From the NCBI GenBank assembly GCA_019419865.1, contig JAHZIG010000002.1, positions 179,701 through 243,700 of the forward strand: a stretch of DNA of 64,000 nucleotides, in the 5' to 3' direction. Below the pieces are notes generated by a model. The model worked only from the letters and a program-made list of their open reading frames with translations, was not told the DNA's origin and did no database searches. The translations under genes and the position numbers were made by a program. Source of the DNA: Clostridiales bacterium (GTDB taxonomy: Bacteria > Bacillota > Clostridia > Monoglobales > Monoglobaceae). Shown piece after piece: positions 8,804 to 18,396 of the stretch (positions are counted from its first letter, which is position 1; each line of letters begins with the position of its first letter).

Positions 8804-9859
8804 TCACTCGGTCTCCGGAGACGACGTAGACTCGCCGCCGTCCGAATTTTCCGCGTCCAGAAGCTCCTGCTCCTGTCTCAAGGCTTTCTCCTCTTCCCAC
8901 TGCGCGAGGCTCTTCGGCTTGAACACGTCGCCGACGAGCTGAGACGTCTCCTGTTCGTCGTAGATATAATACCAAACGCCGCCGATATACGCGCTCTCGC
9001 CCGGGAGCTGGTACGACTCCATCTCTGAAAGATCGACGTCGAGCGCCGCGTTAAGGATCCGCATAATATCGGTAAACGCGAGGTTTGTCCTTACGTTTTC
9101 CCTGATGACGTCGAATAGATCGTCTACCTTTGAAATATACTCCGGCTTCAGCTTCTGTTCCGCCAAAGCTTCCATGAACTTTTGCTGCCAGTATATTCTT
9201 CCTTCGTCGCCCATCACGTATTCGCCGGGCGCGCTGTTGTCGTTGTTATGTCTAAACCTTACGAAATCGTGCGCCGCCTGACCGTCCAAATGCTGCTCTC
9301 CCGCCTCAAGGTGTATATGTAGATCCTGCGCGGGATCGTCGTAATCCATATCGTACGGCACGTTGAAATCAACGCCGCCCAGAGCGTCGATCACGTCTAC
9401 AAAGCCGTCCACGTTTATCGTGATGAAGTAGTGTATCGGCATACCGGTGATCTTCTTCACCTCGTCGATAAGCATATCCTCATCGTTAACGTCCGGATCC
9501 TCCTCGGCCGCGAGCATGCCAAGCCCAAACGCCGCGTTGATCTTTTCGGTGTGACCGTTTAACTCGACTCTGGTGTCTCTCGGTATCGATAGGATATTGA
9601 CCCTATTGGAATTATCGTCGAAAGAGACCAGCATTATCGTATCGCTTCTCAGCCCCTCTTTGTCGGTTCCTATCAGCAAAGCGTTTACAAGCCCTACGTT
9701 TTCGCCCGTCGAGCTGAGTCTGTCTACCGAATCGGTCGATATGACCTCGCCGAAAGACATCGAAGACATGACGTCCGCCGACATTACGCCTATGAAAGAT
9801 GAAAATACTACTGTAACTATCGCTATTATAAGAGCCGCCGCCTTAAAACCCTTGCTCAC
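8804..9859 (-). CDS. LCP family (LytR-CpsA-Psr) cell-wall polymer transferase
   Basis: The 351-residue protein has one N-terminal membrane segment (about 7-28) and an extracytoplasmic LCP domain (about 60-300). It shows the family motifs IGTD near the domain start, RSDTIMLVS, SIPRDTRV, INAAFG and the conserved GVDFNVP and VRFRHNN stretches. LCP enzymes move undecaprenyl-linked teichoic acid or capsule chains onto peptidoglycan at the outer face of the membrane. The C-terminal 40 residues are Glu-rich and low-complexity. The GTG start is chosen because of a GAGGAG site nine bases upstream. It lies 84 bases downstream of a stalk-domain gene on the same strand, so co-transcription is likely. Confidence 0.92.
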   Translation of the reverse strand: MSKGFKAAALIIAIVTVVFSSFIGVMSADVMSSMSFGEVISTDSVDRLSSTGENVGLVNALLIGTDKEGLRSDTIMLVSFDDNSNRVNILSIPRDTRVELNGHTEKINAAFGLGMLAAEEDPDVNDEDMLIDEVKKITGMPIHYFITINVDGFVDVIDALGGVDFNVPYDMDYDDPAQDLHIHLEAGEQHLDGQAAHDFVRFRHNNDNSAPGEYVMGDEGRIYWQQKFMEALAEQKLKPEYISKVDDLFDVIRENVRTNLAFTDIMRILNAALDVDLSEMESYQLPGESAYIGGVWYYIYDEQETSQLVGDVFKPKSLAQWEEEKALRQEQELLDAENSDGGESTSSPETE

Positions 9860-9943
9860 TCGTCCAAACTCCTCGCTTTATATTTTTATCAAATCCGTCG
9901 TTTTTCCGGCTTTATTTCTAACTTCAGTCAATTTGAGCCGTTT

Positions 9944-10777
9944 TTATTCCTCTACTATCAAAACTCTGAAAACGTCGTCATAAAATCCCGCCAAAACTGT
10001 CAGATCGTCTTTTATATACATATCATAACCGTTTTGGGCGATAAAGTCAAATCCATTTTTTAGCATATAATATTTATATACCTCGTCCGAAAATTCCGGG
10101 AGCGACTCCGCGTCGTAGGTTATGTTTTTGCCGCTATCTAATATCGCCGCGGCCGACGTACCCATTATAGCTCCAAAATCCGGAACGTCGGGATACAACG
10201 CGTACCCGTTTACCGTTTTATTCAAATAGCTCTCGTATTCCAAGCCGCTGTCGGCCGAACCCGACAAACCCGCGGATCCCGACGCCGCGCCGCCCGTGTT
10301 GGTAAGAGAAGCGCCGTCCAAATACTCCGCCGTCTCTATATAAACGGTCTGCGAACTCTCGTCCCAGTCGACGTTGCAGCCGAATACCTCGCTGACGGCT
10401 CTGATAGGGATCATAGTATAGTCGCCTATGAGCCTTGCCGGAACGTCGAGCTGTATCTGTTTCTTATTGACGATCATGTATTTCATATCTATTCCTATCA
10501 TCATAGAAATATCGCCTTTTACCGCTTCGACCGAACCCACGTCGCCGTGCCATATAACGGTCGCGCCCATCGCCTCGAAAACGGCGCGCATAGGAACCAA
10601 TACCCTGTCGTCTATCATGACCGGCTGGGTTTCCAGTTCAAGGCTCTCGCCGTCTAAGACGACGCCGATCCCGGCGGAAAAAACAGCCGTCTGCAATATC
10701 GAAAGACAGACTATCAGCGCCAGCGCCGCCGATACGGCGGGCTTTGCATATTTTTTCAATAACTTATACCTTCTCAT
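9944..10777 (-). CDS. Secreted stalk-domain (copper amine oxidase N-terminal-like) protein
   Basis: A signal peptide (MRRYKLLKKYAKP start, hydrophobic to about residue 34) precedes a two-half stalk domain (about 35-150) with DRVLVPMRAV and DYTMIPIRAV motifs and V-x-W in each half. A Gly/Ser/Ala linker and an unrecognised region of about 90 residues follow. I place the start at the ATG at 10777 because GGGAGG lies ten bases before it. ATGs at 10783 and 10795 in the same frame are alternatives, but the latter would overlap the ribosome binding site. It probably shares a transcript with the LCP gene. The role is presumed to be in the cell envelope; no enzymatic motif is visible. Confidence 0.85.
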   Translation of the reverse strand: MRRYKLLKKYAKPAVSAALALIVCLSILQTAVFSAGIGVVLDGESLELETQPVMIDDRVLVPMRAVFEAMGATVIWHGDVGSVEAVKGDISMMIGIDMKYMIVNKKQIQLDVPARLIGDYTMIPIRAVSEVFGCNVDWDESSQTVYIETAEYLDGASLTNTGGAASGSAGLSGSADSGLEYESYLNKTVNGYALYPDVPDFGAIMGTSAAAILDSGKNITYDAESLPEFSDEVYKYYMLKNGFDFIAQNGYDMYIKDDLTVLAGFYDDVFRVLIVEE

Positions 10778-10829
10778 AAACATTCCGCCTCCCATTTATA
10801 ACAACCGCTTCCTTACCCGACAATCTTCT

Positions 10830-11339
10830 CTATACCATGTAACCCACGCGATCCGCAATATAAAGCGCCGTCTCCGCCGCGCTTAAATTATCCGCGTAAA
10901 TCTTTTCGGTATCCATATTATCGTAAAACCTAAGATACGATAAAGCCCTCTTTATCACGTCGTCCGTTCTCGCGCCGCTTTTAACGTCTTTGAGCAACCG
11001 TCTCTCAAGCTCCGCCTCGCCGCAGATAAGGGTGAAGACATATATCTCGAAGCCCAAACGCTCGATCTCGGACTTGATACGATCTATAACGCTCTCGTCG
11101 TTTAAGACCCAACAAAAAATAATATTCTCAAACTCTCCGCAGAGCATATAGTTTTTAAGCATATATATTATATTATCCAAAACGACCGCCTTGGTCGTCT
11201 CGGTAACGCGGAACGGATCCATATACCAACACCAGTCGCCGTCGAGCATCACGCTGCGCGGCAGATATTTCATCAGCGTCTTCGACGCCGTCGTCTTTCC
11301 GCAGCCCATCGCCCCGTTTATTATTATCAAATTCTTCAT
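10830..11339 (-). CDS. Small P-loop nucleotide kinase-like protein
   Basis: The 169-residue protein begins with a beta strand leading into a Walker A motif, GAMGCGKTT (residues 9-17). A DGDWCWYMDP stretch near residue 34 is typical of AAA_33/zeta-toxin-like or shikimate-kinase-like small-molecule kinases. The rest is helical, and an arginine-rich segment in the middle (ERRLLKDVKSGARTDD) could be a lid. A phosphotransfer reaction is likely but the substrate is unknown. It lies just upstream of the stalk and LCP genes on the same strand, about 50 bases away, and could be transcribed with them. Confidence 0.7.
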   Translation of the reverse strand: MKNLIIINGAMGCGKTTASKTLMKYLPRSVMLDGDWCWYMDPFRVTETTKAVVLDNIIYMLKNYMLCGEFENIIFCWVLNDESVIDRIKSEIERLGFEIYVFTLICGEAELERRLLKDVKSGARTDDVIKRALSYLRFYDNMDTEKIYADNLSAAETALYIADRVGYMV

Positions 11340-11529
11340 TATTATGTTTCCTTTGCCTTACTTTTAGCGTCTTTAAAATAAAAACAATCGTCTACGTCTC
11401 GCTAATCCGCAACGGCGAAAACAAACCTCTATTCTCCTATATGCCAACCGGCAGATAATGCATATATAGTCATTATAATATCTAATTTTTAATATTTTTC
11501 GACTAATTTTTTAACATACTATAAACAAT

Positions 11530-11571
11530 CAAAAAAACTGCCGCGCAATTATTTAAAATCACACGACAGTT
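11530..11571 (-). terminator. Terminator ending the rpmJ-rplQ operon
   Basis: On the minus strand AACTGTCGTG and CGCGGCAGTT form a 10-bp stem (two G-T pairs) with a 16-base loop, followed by seven T. It starts 14 bases after the rplQ stop. The rest of the 11340-11584 gap is AT-rich with no gene. Confidence 0.85.
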
Positions 11572-11584
11572 CATTGATCAAATA

Positions 11585-11926
11585 TTAAACTAACTCCAGG
11601 ATCGATATCTCAGCCGCGTCGCCGCGTCTGGGACCCACCTTGATTATTCTGGTGTATCCGCCGTTTCTGTCGGCATATTTCGGAGCGATCTCATCAAACA
11701 GTTTCGATACTACCTCACGCTTTGTGATATAGGCGAGCGCCTGTCTTTTTGTGTGAAGCGTATTCTTTTTGCCAAGAGTGATCATTTTCTCGGCCATTCT
11801 CTTAACCTCTTTAGCTCTTGTAGTCGTGGTCTCTATCCTGCCATTTTCCAAGAACGAAGTAGTGAGGTTTCTGAGCATAGCGCGTCTTTGATCGGTTGGT
11901 CTGCCCAGCTTTCTCTGCCATGCCAT
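11585..11926 (-). CDS. rplQ: Large subunit ribosomal protein L17
   Basis: The 113-residue protein is a full-length bL17 with the [20 protein letters not shown] start and the [15 protein letters not shown] motif characteristic of the family. It binds 23S rRNA and sits near the exit tunnel. An in-frame ATG nine bases upstream is rejected because it overlaps the AGGTGA ribosome binding site that suits the ATG at 11926. It is the last gene of the alpha operon and directly follows rpoA. A terminator follows, and no ecfA/truA/rplM genes continue the cluster as they do in many relatives. Confidence 0.97.
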   Translation of the reverse strand: MAWQRKLGRPTDQRRAMLRNLTTSFLENGRIETTTTRAKEVKRMAEKMITLGKKNTLHTKRQALAYITKREVVSKLFDEIAPKYADRNGGYTRIIKVGPRRGDAAEISILELV

Positions 11927-11992
11927 AATTATCACCTCTTATTTCAATATTTATCGTCGGCAAAGTAACCCCGCCGACCGGTAACTTTGATA

Positions 11993-12940
11993 TTATTCGT
12001 CGCTTGCGAGCTTAAGACCCATCGCCTCAAGCTTAGCTATTACTTCCTCAAGCGACTTGCGTCCAAGGTTTCTCACCTTCATCATATCGTTTTCGCTTCT
12101 CGTGGTAAGATCCTGAACGGTGTTTATACCCGCGCGTTTGAGACAGTTGTAGGAACGCACCGAAAGATCCAGCTCTTCGATCGTAGTCTCTAAGACCTTC
12201 TCCTTCTTGCTCTCCTCTTTTTCTATCATGATCTCAGCGTTCTTCGCATCGTCAGACAATTCAATAAACAGGCTTAAATGCTCGCTGATAATCTTCGCCG
12301 CAAGGCTCACGGCCTCGGCCGGCGAGATAGTCCCGTCAGTCCAAACCTCAAGTATCAGCTTGTCGTAGTCGGTAACGTTACCGACGCGCGTATTTTCCGT
12401 TCTGTAATTGACCTTTTCTACCGGAGTGTAGATCGAATCGGTCGCAATAACTCCGATAGCAGGCTGCATAAGCTCCTTATTGCGTTCCGAAGACACATAA
12501 CCGCGGCCCTTATCAAGGGTTATCTCCATAAACAGTCTCGCGTCCTCGTTAAGCGTAGCTATATGCAGATCTTCGTTTATTATCTCCACGTCAGAGTCGT
12601 GCTTTATATCGCCGGCGCAAATCTCGCCCGCGCCTTCATGGTTGATATATACCGTCTTGGGAGTATCCGAATGCAGCTTTACGGCGAGATTCTTTATATT
12701 TAAAATAATCTCGGTCACATCCTCTTTAACTCCGGGAATAGTGGAAAACTCATGGAGTATTCCGTCTATCTTAACAGAAGTAGCGGCTACGCCCGGCAGA
12801 GACGACAACAACATCCTTCTCAGCGAATTCCCGAGCGTCGTACCGTAACCTCTCTCTAAAGGTTCTACAACGAATTTACCGTATCTATCGTCGTCTGTCG
12901 CTTCAACGCACTCGATTCTCGGCTTTTCTATCTCGATCAT
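11993..12940 (-). CDS. rpoA: RNA polymerase alpha subunit
   Basis: The 315-residue protein has the assembly domain (about 1-230), with the typical [20 protein letters not shown] stretch, an acidic linker and the C-terminal helix-hairpin-helix domain (about 250-312, NCLKRAGI and [11 protein letters not shown]). The C-terminal domain contacts upstream promoter DNA and activators. The dimer starts assembly of the polymerase core. GGAGGG precedes the ATG. It sits between rpsD and rplQ, the usual alpha-operon position in Bacillota. Confidence 0.98.
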   Translation of the reverse strand: MIEIEKPRIECVEATDDDRYGKFVVEPLERGYGTTLGNSLRRMLLSSLPGVAATSVKIDGILHEFSTIPGVKEDVTEIILNIKNLAVKLHSDTPKTVYINHEGAGEICAGDIKHDSDVEIINEDLHIATLNEDARLFMEITLDKGRGYVSSERNKELMQPAIGVIATDSIYTPVEKVNYRTENTRVGNVTDYDKLILEVWTDGTISPAEAVSLAAKIISEHLSLFIELSDDAKNAEIMIEKEESKKEKVLETTIEELDLSVRSYNCLKRAGINTVQDLTTRSENDMMKVRNLGRKSLEEVIAKLEAMGLKLASDE

Positions 12941-13040
12941 TTATAGCCCTCCTTTTTAATTTGAGAATATTATACGCGGCGAAAAGCTGCGCAAATATCT
13001 CCTTACAAAATTGTCTGCGAACATTGAGGGTAAATTGTGA

Positions 13041-13634
13041 TTATTTAGAGTACAACTCGACGATGAGGTGTTCCTCAACTTCATAGTCGATATCTTCTCT
13101 GTTAGATAATCTGACAATCTTACCTGTTAAAGTATTCTTGTCCATGTCGATCCACTGCGGTACCAAACGATCCTGATTTCTCTCGACTATATCCTTGATA
13201 CCCGCCGAGCTTACGCTCTTTTCTCTTACCGAGACTACGTCGCCGGGCTTTACGAGATACGACGGTATATTGACCTTTCTGCCGTTTACTGTGATATGAC
13301 TGTGGTTTACAATCTGCCTTGCCTGGCGTCTTGTGCTTGCGAGTCCCATTCTGAATACTACGTTGTCGAGTCTCGACTCAAGGATCTGAAGCAAGCATTC
13401 GCCGGTAATGCCCTGTCTCTTGACAGCCATTTCGTAATATTTTCTAAACTGTTTCTCAAGAACTCCGTATATGAACTTAACCTTCTGCTTCTCGTTGAGC
13501 TGCAAACCGTACTCGGAGCGTTTTCTTCTCATCTGGTTAGAAGTTCTTATCGAGCTCTTACTTATACCCAGAACTGTCGGATCGAGACCCAAAGTTCTGC
13601 ATCTTTTTAATACCGGTTGAGTATTTTTAGCCAT
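13041..13634 (-). CDS. rpsD: Small subunit ribosomal protein S4 (zinc-free type)
   Basis: The 197-residue uS4 contains the S4 RNA-binding domain (about 88-150; SRLDNVVFRMGLASTRRQARQ, then HITVNGRKVNIPSY). It binds 16S rRNA early in 30S assembly and in some bacteria represses its own operon. The N-terminus has only one cysteine (KRCRTLG), so it belongs to the form without the four-cysteine zinc site. That contrasts with the zinc-type S14 and L36 encoded in the same cluster. AAGGAGGAATA precedes the ATG. It lies between rpsK and rpoA. Confidence 0.97.
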   Translation of the reverse strand: MAKNTQPVLKRCRTLGLDPTVLGISKSSIRTSNQMRRKRSEYGLQLNEKQKVKFIYGVLEKQFRKYYEMAVKRQGITGECLLQILESRLDNVVFRMGLASTRRQARQIVNHSHITVNGRKVNIPSYLVKPGDVVSVREKSVSSAGIKDIVERNQDRLVPQWIDMDKNTLTGKIVRLSNREDIDYEVEEHLIVELYSK

Positions 13635-13662
13635 GCTCTGTTATTCCTCCTTCTTAAAATAA

Positions 13663-14055
13663 TTAGACTCTTCTTCTCTTCGGCGGTCTGCAGCCGTTGT
13701 GCGGAATAGGCGTTACGTCCTTGATCATGTTTACTTCAAGTCCCGCAACCTGCAGAGCACGGATAGCCGCCTCACGGCCGGCTCCCGGTCCTTTTACATA
13801 TACTTCAACGTGCTTTAAGCCATGCTCCATAGCCGCTTTTGCAGCCGTCTCGGCAGCCATCTGAGCCGCGAACGGAGTGCTCTTTCTCGAGCCCCTGAAG
13901 CCTAAACCACCAGCCGACGCCCACGAAATCGCGTTGCCGGCTAAATCTGTTATAGTAACAATGGTATTATTAAACGTAGATTTGATATGAGCCGCGCCGT
14001 TTACGATATTCTTCTTCTCTCTGCGGCGTCTTGATCTCTTTGCTACTTTAGCCAT
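13663..14055 (-). CDS. rpsK: Small subunit ribosomal protein S11
   Basis: The 130-residue uS11 shows the family stretches [35 protein letters not shown] and the basic C-terminus [13 protein letters not shown]. It binds the 16S platform near the mRNA exit. A strong AGGAGGTG site precedes the ATG. It is 28 bases upstream of rpsD and about 100 bases downstream of rpsM, in the standard alpha-operon order. Confidence 0.98.
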   Translation of the reverse strand: MAKVAKRSRRRREKKNIVNGAAHIKSTFNNTIVTITDLAGNAISWASAGGLGFRGSRKSTPFAAQMAAETAAKAAMEHGLKHVEVYVKGPGAGREAAIRALQVAGLEVNMIKDVTPIPHNGCRPPKRRRV

Positions 14056-14153
14056 TGTATTTCACCTCCTGAAAGATTTTCGAGCCATATCCGCGCCGAA
14101 AAAACATATGCGGATACGGCGGATTCAATAGTTTTAGACCTGTCGGCTATCGC

Positions 14154-14519
14154 TTATTTCTTCTTATTAGCAATAGTCTTCTTGGGGCCTTTACGCGTTC
14201 TTGCATTCGTCTTGCTGCGCTGTCCTCTAACAGGCAGATTCTTTCTGTGACGCATGCCTCTGTAGCAGTTGATCTCCATCAAACGCTTGATATCGAGAGC
14301 GATGTCGCGTCTTAAGTCGCCCTCCACGCTGTAGTTGTCGATCTCGGCTCTGAGCTTGGACACCTCGTCCTCGCTTAAATCGCGAACTCTGGTATCGGGA
14401 TTAACTCCTGTAGCCGCTAAAATCTTCTTTGATGTAGAAAGACCGATTCCGAATATATATGTGAGACCAATCTCAACTCTCTTGTCGTTCGGTAAATCTA
14501 CGCCTGCAATACGTGCCAT
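14154..14519 (-). CDS. rpsM: Small subunit ribosomal protein S13
   Basis: The 121-residue uS13 has the start [21 protein letters not shown], the helix-two-turn-helix region and the basic tail [17 protein letters not shown]. It bridges the small-subunit head to the large subunit and contacts P-site tRNA. GGAGGTG precedes the ATG. It follows rpmJ by about 180 bases, and that gap shows no gene. Confidence 0.98.
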   Translation of the reverse strand: MARIAGVDLPNDKRVEIGLTYIFGIGLSTSKKILAATGVNPDTRVRDLSEDEVSKLRAEIDNYSVEGDLRRDIALDIKRLMEINCYRGMRHRKNLPVRGQRSKTNARTRKGPKKTIANKKK

Positions 14520-14700
14520 TGATTTAATTCACCTCCATAATTTTTTCTCTTCAAATTTTTTGTCTGCGCAATCGATAATTTGAAGAATCGGAGCAGAATT
14601 TCACCCGCTGCGCCTAAATTCGCTTCAGACTCGCGGCGTCGGCTTAACTTAAAATGGCCGCTAAACCTAACCCTGCTCAGTAAAGCTATGCATCTTGCGA

Positions 14701-14883
<183 letters not shown>

Positions 14884-14938
14884 TCCACACATTTCTGTCC
14901 ATAAAACAGAGATATACCCCTATAATGCGAACTTTGTT

Positions 14939-14967
14939 AGTATAACATTAATTGATTCGGGTGTCAA
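14939..14967 (-). promoter_or_regulatory. Consensus promoter of the rpmJ-rplQ operon
   Basis: Minus-strand TTGACA (14967-14962), 17 bases and TATACT (14944-14939), about 125 bases before rpmJ. The near-perfect match indicates strong vegetative transcription independent of the upstream spc-type operon. Confidence 0.88.
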
Positions 14968-15053
14968 GCTCTTTGGAAATTTATTTTTATATGCAATGTA
15001 GAAATTTTACAAAAATTAACCGTCGTTTATGTGCAATATTTCCATATTACCCG

Positions 15054-16157
15054 TTATGCGTCAGTCTCGCTCTCGGTATCGGCTCCTCTGAATTTAAGCT
15101 CTAAATTTCCGTCGCCGATCCGGTCGGAAAACGACTGTATCTTCTCCGCCACTCTCGCCGCGGCGTCTCCCTCAAGCGGCGTCGGACAATAGTCGTTGTA
15201 CGAAGAAGTCGACGATATCGAACACGGGATTATCTCATAATCGTCGTCGGTTCCTACCATTCCGCCTCGGACGCTGAACGTCTGTCTGAATATCATGGTA
15301 TCCTTATCCGAGGGATTCTGATTCCCGCCGAAGCAGAAGTTGCCCATGCTGTAGACTATGTACTTTTTGTTATACTTCTCGACTCCCTGCAAAACGTGGG
15401 GGTGGTGGCCTATGACCAAGTCGGCTCCCAGGTCTACCGCCTCGTGCGCCAGATCGATCTGCGACTGCGTCGGCGTGTTCTCGCCCTCGACGCCCCAGTG
15501 CGCTTCGACGATTATAAGCTCCGCGCCTTTGTCCTTAACGTCCTGCATCGCGATCGGCAGTGTCTCCGCCGCCGAACCGTTCAGTTCGTATATCCCCACG
15601 AGTCCTACCTTAACTCCGTTCACCTCGGTCACCGCGGTGTTCTCGTTTTCAAACCAGATTATCCCCGCGTCCTCGAGATATTTCTTCGTATCCTCGGCGC
15701 TCTCCTCGCCGTAGTCCGAACTGTGGTTGTTCGCAAGAGTGACCGCCTCGATACTGCCGGCGCTTAGCGCCTGAACGTACTCGGGATCGGCCTTGAACGC
15801 GAACGTCTTATCCTGACGGACGCCGCGATCGGTGAGCGTGCCCTCAAAGTTGACTATCGTCAGGTCGTCGTCTTCAAATATCTCTTTTACGTTGCTGAAT
15901 AAATATGAATAGTCGTTGTTCTTATCCGCTAATACCTCCGGCATCGTATATCCGCCGAAGCTTTCGTCGGTTCCGAGCGTAACGTCCCCGGCGCAGCTTA
16001 TCGTCACCTTTTTGATCTCGTTTTCTTCTGAGACCGCGGTCGGTTCCGCCTCGACGCTCGCTTGTTCGGCGTCGTTTCCGTTCCCGCACCCTGTCGGCAG
16101 GATCAGCATGATCCCCGCCGCCGCGGCCGCCAATATCCGTTTAAATAATTTGTTCAT
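15054..16157 (-). CDS. CapA family (PGA_cap) metallophosphoesterase-like lipoprotein
   Basis: A lipoprotein signal (MNKLFKRI start, lipobox ending in LPTGC) and an Ala/Glu linker lead to a PGA_cap domain (about 50-340). Typical motifs are SCAGDVTLG, VNFEGTLTD, LANNHSSDYG, VEAHWGVE, GHHPHVLQG and YSMGNF; the His/Asp/Asn residues form the calcineurin-like metal site. CapA proteins take part in poly-gamma-glutamate capsule synthesis or envelope processing. It begins 42 bases after the infA stop and ends ahead of the rpmJ promoter, so an envelope gene is inserted into the ribosomal cluster. The ATG at 16157 fits the signal peptide; an in-frame ATG at 16172 is an alternative start. Confidence 0.9.
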   Translation of the reverse strand: MNKLFKRILAAAAAGIMLILPTGCGNGNDAEQASVEAEPTAVSEENEIKKVTISCAGDVTLGTDESFGGYTMPEVLADKNNDYSYLFSNVKEIFEDDDLTIVNFEGTLTDRGVRQDKTFAFKADPEYVQALSAGSIEAVTLANNHSSDYGEESAEDTKKYLEDAGIIWFENENTAVTEVNGVKVGLVGIYELNGSAAETLPIAMQDVKDKGAELIIVEAHWGVEGENTPTQSQIDLAHEAVDLGADLVIGHHPHVLQGVEKYNKKYIVYSMGNFCFGGNQNPSDKDTMIFRQTFSVRGGMVGTDDDYEIIPCSISSTSSYNDYCPTPLEGDAAARVAEKIQSFSDRIGDGNLELKFRGADTESETDA

Positions 16158-16199
16158 AACTAACCGTCCCATCCTGGCCGGAGCTCCGGAGCCCGGCCG

Positions 16200-16418
16200 T
16201 TATTTTGCGCGCCATGTGATACGGCCCTTTGTCAGATCGTACGGCGATATTTCGACCGTGACCTTATCGCCCTTTAAGATCTTGATAAAGTGCATTCTGA
16301 GCTTACCGGATATGTGCGCCGTAACCTTATGGCCGTTTTCCAGCTCGACGATAAACATCGCGTTAGGCAACACCTCTTCAACTCTGCCCTCTACCTCTAT
16401 AACGTCTTCTTTCGACAT
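16200..16418 (-). CDS. infA: Translation initiation factor IF-1
   Basis: The 72-residue single OB-fold protein begins [20 protein letters not shown] and has the conserved [19 protein letters not shown] and [18 protein letters not shown] stretches. It binds the 30S A site and supports IF-2/IF-3 during initiation. AAGGAGGC precedes the ATG. It follows the KOW-domain gene, as in other Clostridia, but is followed by capA-like rather than rpmJ. Confidence 0.98.
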   Translation of the reverse strand: MSKEDVIEVEGRVEEVLPNAMFIVELENGHKVTAHISGKLRMHFIKILKGDKVTVEISPYDLTKGRITWRAK

Positions 16419-16511
16419 ATTATCTGCCTCCTTTTTATAATGATTTATATTTTTATGTATTTTTTAACCTTTCAGCGCCCGATCCGCGCCGCCGCGGCGT
16501 GTTTTACGCCT

Positions 16512-16853
16512 CTAATTCGCGGCGCCGCGGTCGCGAACCTTTTTGATGAACTTACGGATCTCGGAATCCAATACGTCGATCCTGTTCTCTATCATCGAAG
16601 TCATCTCGACGTCCGCCGGACGTTCCAACTCGATATGTTTGATGTTTTTACGTTTCGGATTTTTGATCTTTCTATACTTGCCGTCGCAAAGCCACGCGTA
16701 TTTATCTCCGTCCGTCCCAACGACGATATACAAATTTCCCGCGCCGCGTCCTGAAACCGCGCGGACGACGCTGCCTATCGGATAGTTCCGCGTCTGTTTC
16801 GCGCACGAGTCGGCCGCCGCGTTCTTGTTATTTTTCAATTTTTCTATACTCAT
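16512..16853 (-). CDS. KOW-domain RNA-binding protein (L14e-like)
   Basis: The 113-residue protein carries a KOW-type beta-barrel (about 24-75; YPIGSVVRAVSGRGAGN then YIVVGTDGDKYAWLCDGKYRKI) and a helical tail. The same kind of gene occurs between map and infA in many Clostridia and Bacilli and resembles archaeal/eukaryotic L14e. It is probably ribosome-associated, with the exact role undefined. I use the ATG at 16853, preceded by AGGAG; a longer in-frame start would overlap map by about 100 bases. Confidence 0.85.
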   Translation of the reverse strand: MSIEKLKNNKNAAADSCAKQTRNYPIGSVVRAVSGRGAGNLYIVVGTDGDKYAWLCDGKYRKIKNPKRKNIKHIELERPADVEMTSMIENRIDVLDSEIRKFIKKVRDRGAAN

Positions 16854-16873
16854 GATCTCCTGAATACGTCGCC

Positions 16874-17626
16874 CTATTGTTTTGGCAGGGTGAGCAGTAC
16901 GGGTTCGTCCTTTGTTATAAGCACGGAATTTTCGTAATGCGCCGTGAGCTTTCCGTCCTTTGCGATCACCGACCAATCGTTGTCGGCGATATAGACGTCC
17001 TTCTTACCCTGCAGCACCATCGGCTCGACCGCTATGATCATTCCGGCTCTCAAACGCACGCCTTTAGTTTTAGTCACATAGTTCGGGATCTCCGGATCCT
17101 CGTGCAGATCCGCGCCCACGCCGTGACCGCAGTAGCCTCTGAGCACCGAATAACCCGCGTCCTCGACATGGTTCTGGATCGCCGCCGAAATGTCGCAGAT
17201 ACGATAGCCCTCCCGTATATATTTAAGTCCCTCGAAAAAGCTTTGTTCTGTAACGTCTATCAAACGCTGCGTCTCCGCGCTCACATTACCTACCGCGAAC
17301 GTTCTGCACGCGTCGCCGTTATACCCCTTGTAGCAAGCGCCGACGTCGATGCTCACGATATCCCCTTCTTTAAGAGGCTTATGATCCGGAAAGCCGTGGA
17401 TGATAACCTCGTTGACGCTCGCGCATACGCTGCCCGGAAATCCGCCGTAACCCTTGAACGAAGCCGTACAGCCGCAGCTCTTTATATATTTCTCCGCGAT
17501 CTTATCGAGCTCGTACGTGGTAACGCCGGGTCTTACCGCCTCGCGGACGCGTTCAAGCGTTTCGTATGTAATCCTGCCCGCGACCTTCATTTTCTCGATC
17601 TCGGACTTGGACTTGATCACTACCAT
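16874..17626 (-). CDS. map: Methionine aminopeptidase, type I
   Basis: The 250-residue enzyme removes the initiator methionine from nascent proteins. Metal-ligand motifs of the pita-bread fold are visible: SIDVGACYKGYNGDACRTF (two Asp), GYCGHGVG (His), EDPEIPNY and the terminal AVEPM and ENSVLI (Glu). GGGGG precedes the ATG. It lies between adk and the KOW gene, about 140 bases after adk. Confidence 0.97.
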   Translation of the reverse strand: MVVIKSKSEIEKMKVAGRITYETLERVREAVRPGVTTYELDKIAEKYIKSCGCTASFKGYGGFPGSVCASVNEVIIHGFPDHKPLKEGDIVSIDVGACYKGYNGDACRTFAVGNVSAETQRLIDVTEQSFFEGLKYIREGYRICDISAAIQNHVEDAGYSVLRGYCGHGVGADLHEDPEIPNYVTKTKGVRLRAGMIIAVEPMVLQGKKDVYIADNDWSVIAKDGKLTAHYENSVLITKDEPVLLTLPKQ

Positions 17627-17663
17627 ATTAAAACCCCCTAAGCCAACTGTAATTTACAAAAGA

Positions 17664-17693
17664 TATTCCGGCGGCGCCTCGGTACCGCCGAAT
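17664..17693 (-). terminator. Hairpin between adk and map
   Basis: Minus-strand ATTCGGCGG and CCGCCGGAAT can pair around a ten-base loop, followed by the modest T-rich stretch ATATCTTTTG. It could be a weak terminator or attenuator that lowers map expression relative to adk, or an RNA-processing end. Confidence 0.4.
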
Positions 17694-17763
17694 AAACTTT
17701 TTGCGTCAAGACATAATGATTTATTTACGCGATTACTTATCCAAACGTCGCGCCAAACAAATA

Positions 17764-18396
17764 TTAGTCCTCGAGAGCCTTTAAAACCTCGGCGGTCGTA
17801 TCGGCGATCTCTTCCTGACCCTCCGCTACGCGCAGCATACCCTTTTCGCGGTAATAGTCGAGCAGCGGCTCGGTCTGCTGATGATATGTGTTTAATCTGT
17901 TTTTGACCGTCTCGGGTTTGTCGTCCTCGCGGACGTTCAGGTCTCCGCCGCACTTGTCGCATTTGCCCTCTACCTGAGGCTTTCTGTACTCCTTATGATA
18001 TGTCGTACCGCATTTGCCGCATTCGAGTCTGCCCGATAGACGCGCGATTATCTTCTCGTCCGGAACCTCGATACTCAAGACCTTATCGATATCTATATCC
18101 GAATTATCGAGAGCCTCCGCCTGAGCGATCGTGCGCGGGAATCCGTCGAGTATAAAGCCGTTCTTGCAGTCCGGCTCCCCGAGACGCTTTTCCATAAGCT
18201 CGATCATGACCTCGTCCGGGACCAGCTTGCCGTCGTTGATGTACTTCGCCGCCAGCTTTCCGAGCTCGGTCTCCTCTTTGATGTTAGTCCTCAAAATAAC
18301 TCCGGTGGATATCGTGGGGATTTCGTAATGTTCGCTGAGCTTTTCAGCCTGAGTGCCCTTTCCGGCGCCCGGCGCCGCCAATAAAATCAGTCTCAT
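17764..18396 (-). CDS. adk: Adenylate kinase (zinc-lid type)
   Basis: The 210-residue enzyme interconverts ATP plus AMP and two ADP. The P-loop is GAPGAGKGTQ (residues 7-16), and the AMP-binding region includes STGVILR and the FILDGFPRT motif. The long-form lid carries four cysteines (C-x-x-C and, 16 residues on, C-x-x-C), the zinc site of Gram-positive adenylate kinases. The ATG at 18396 follows a GGAGGA site; an in-frame ATG 15 bases upstream overlaps that site. Unlike in many relatives, a 390-base gap with its own promoter separates it from secY. Confidence 0.97.
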   Translation of the reverse strand: MRLILLAAPGAGKGTQAEKLSEHYEIPTISTGVILRTNIKEETELGKLAAKYINDGKLVPDEVMIELMEKRLGEPDCKNGFILDGFPRTIAQAEALDNSDIDIDKVLSIEVPDEKIIARLSGRLECGKCGTTYHKEYRKPQVEGKCDKCGGDLNVREDDKPETVKNRLNTYHQQTEPLLDYYREKGMLRVAEGQEEIADTTAEVLKALED

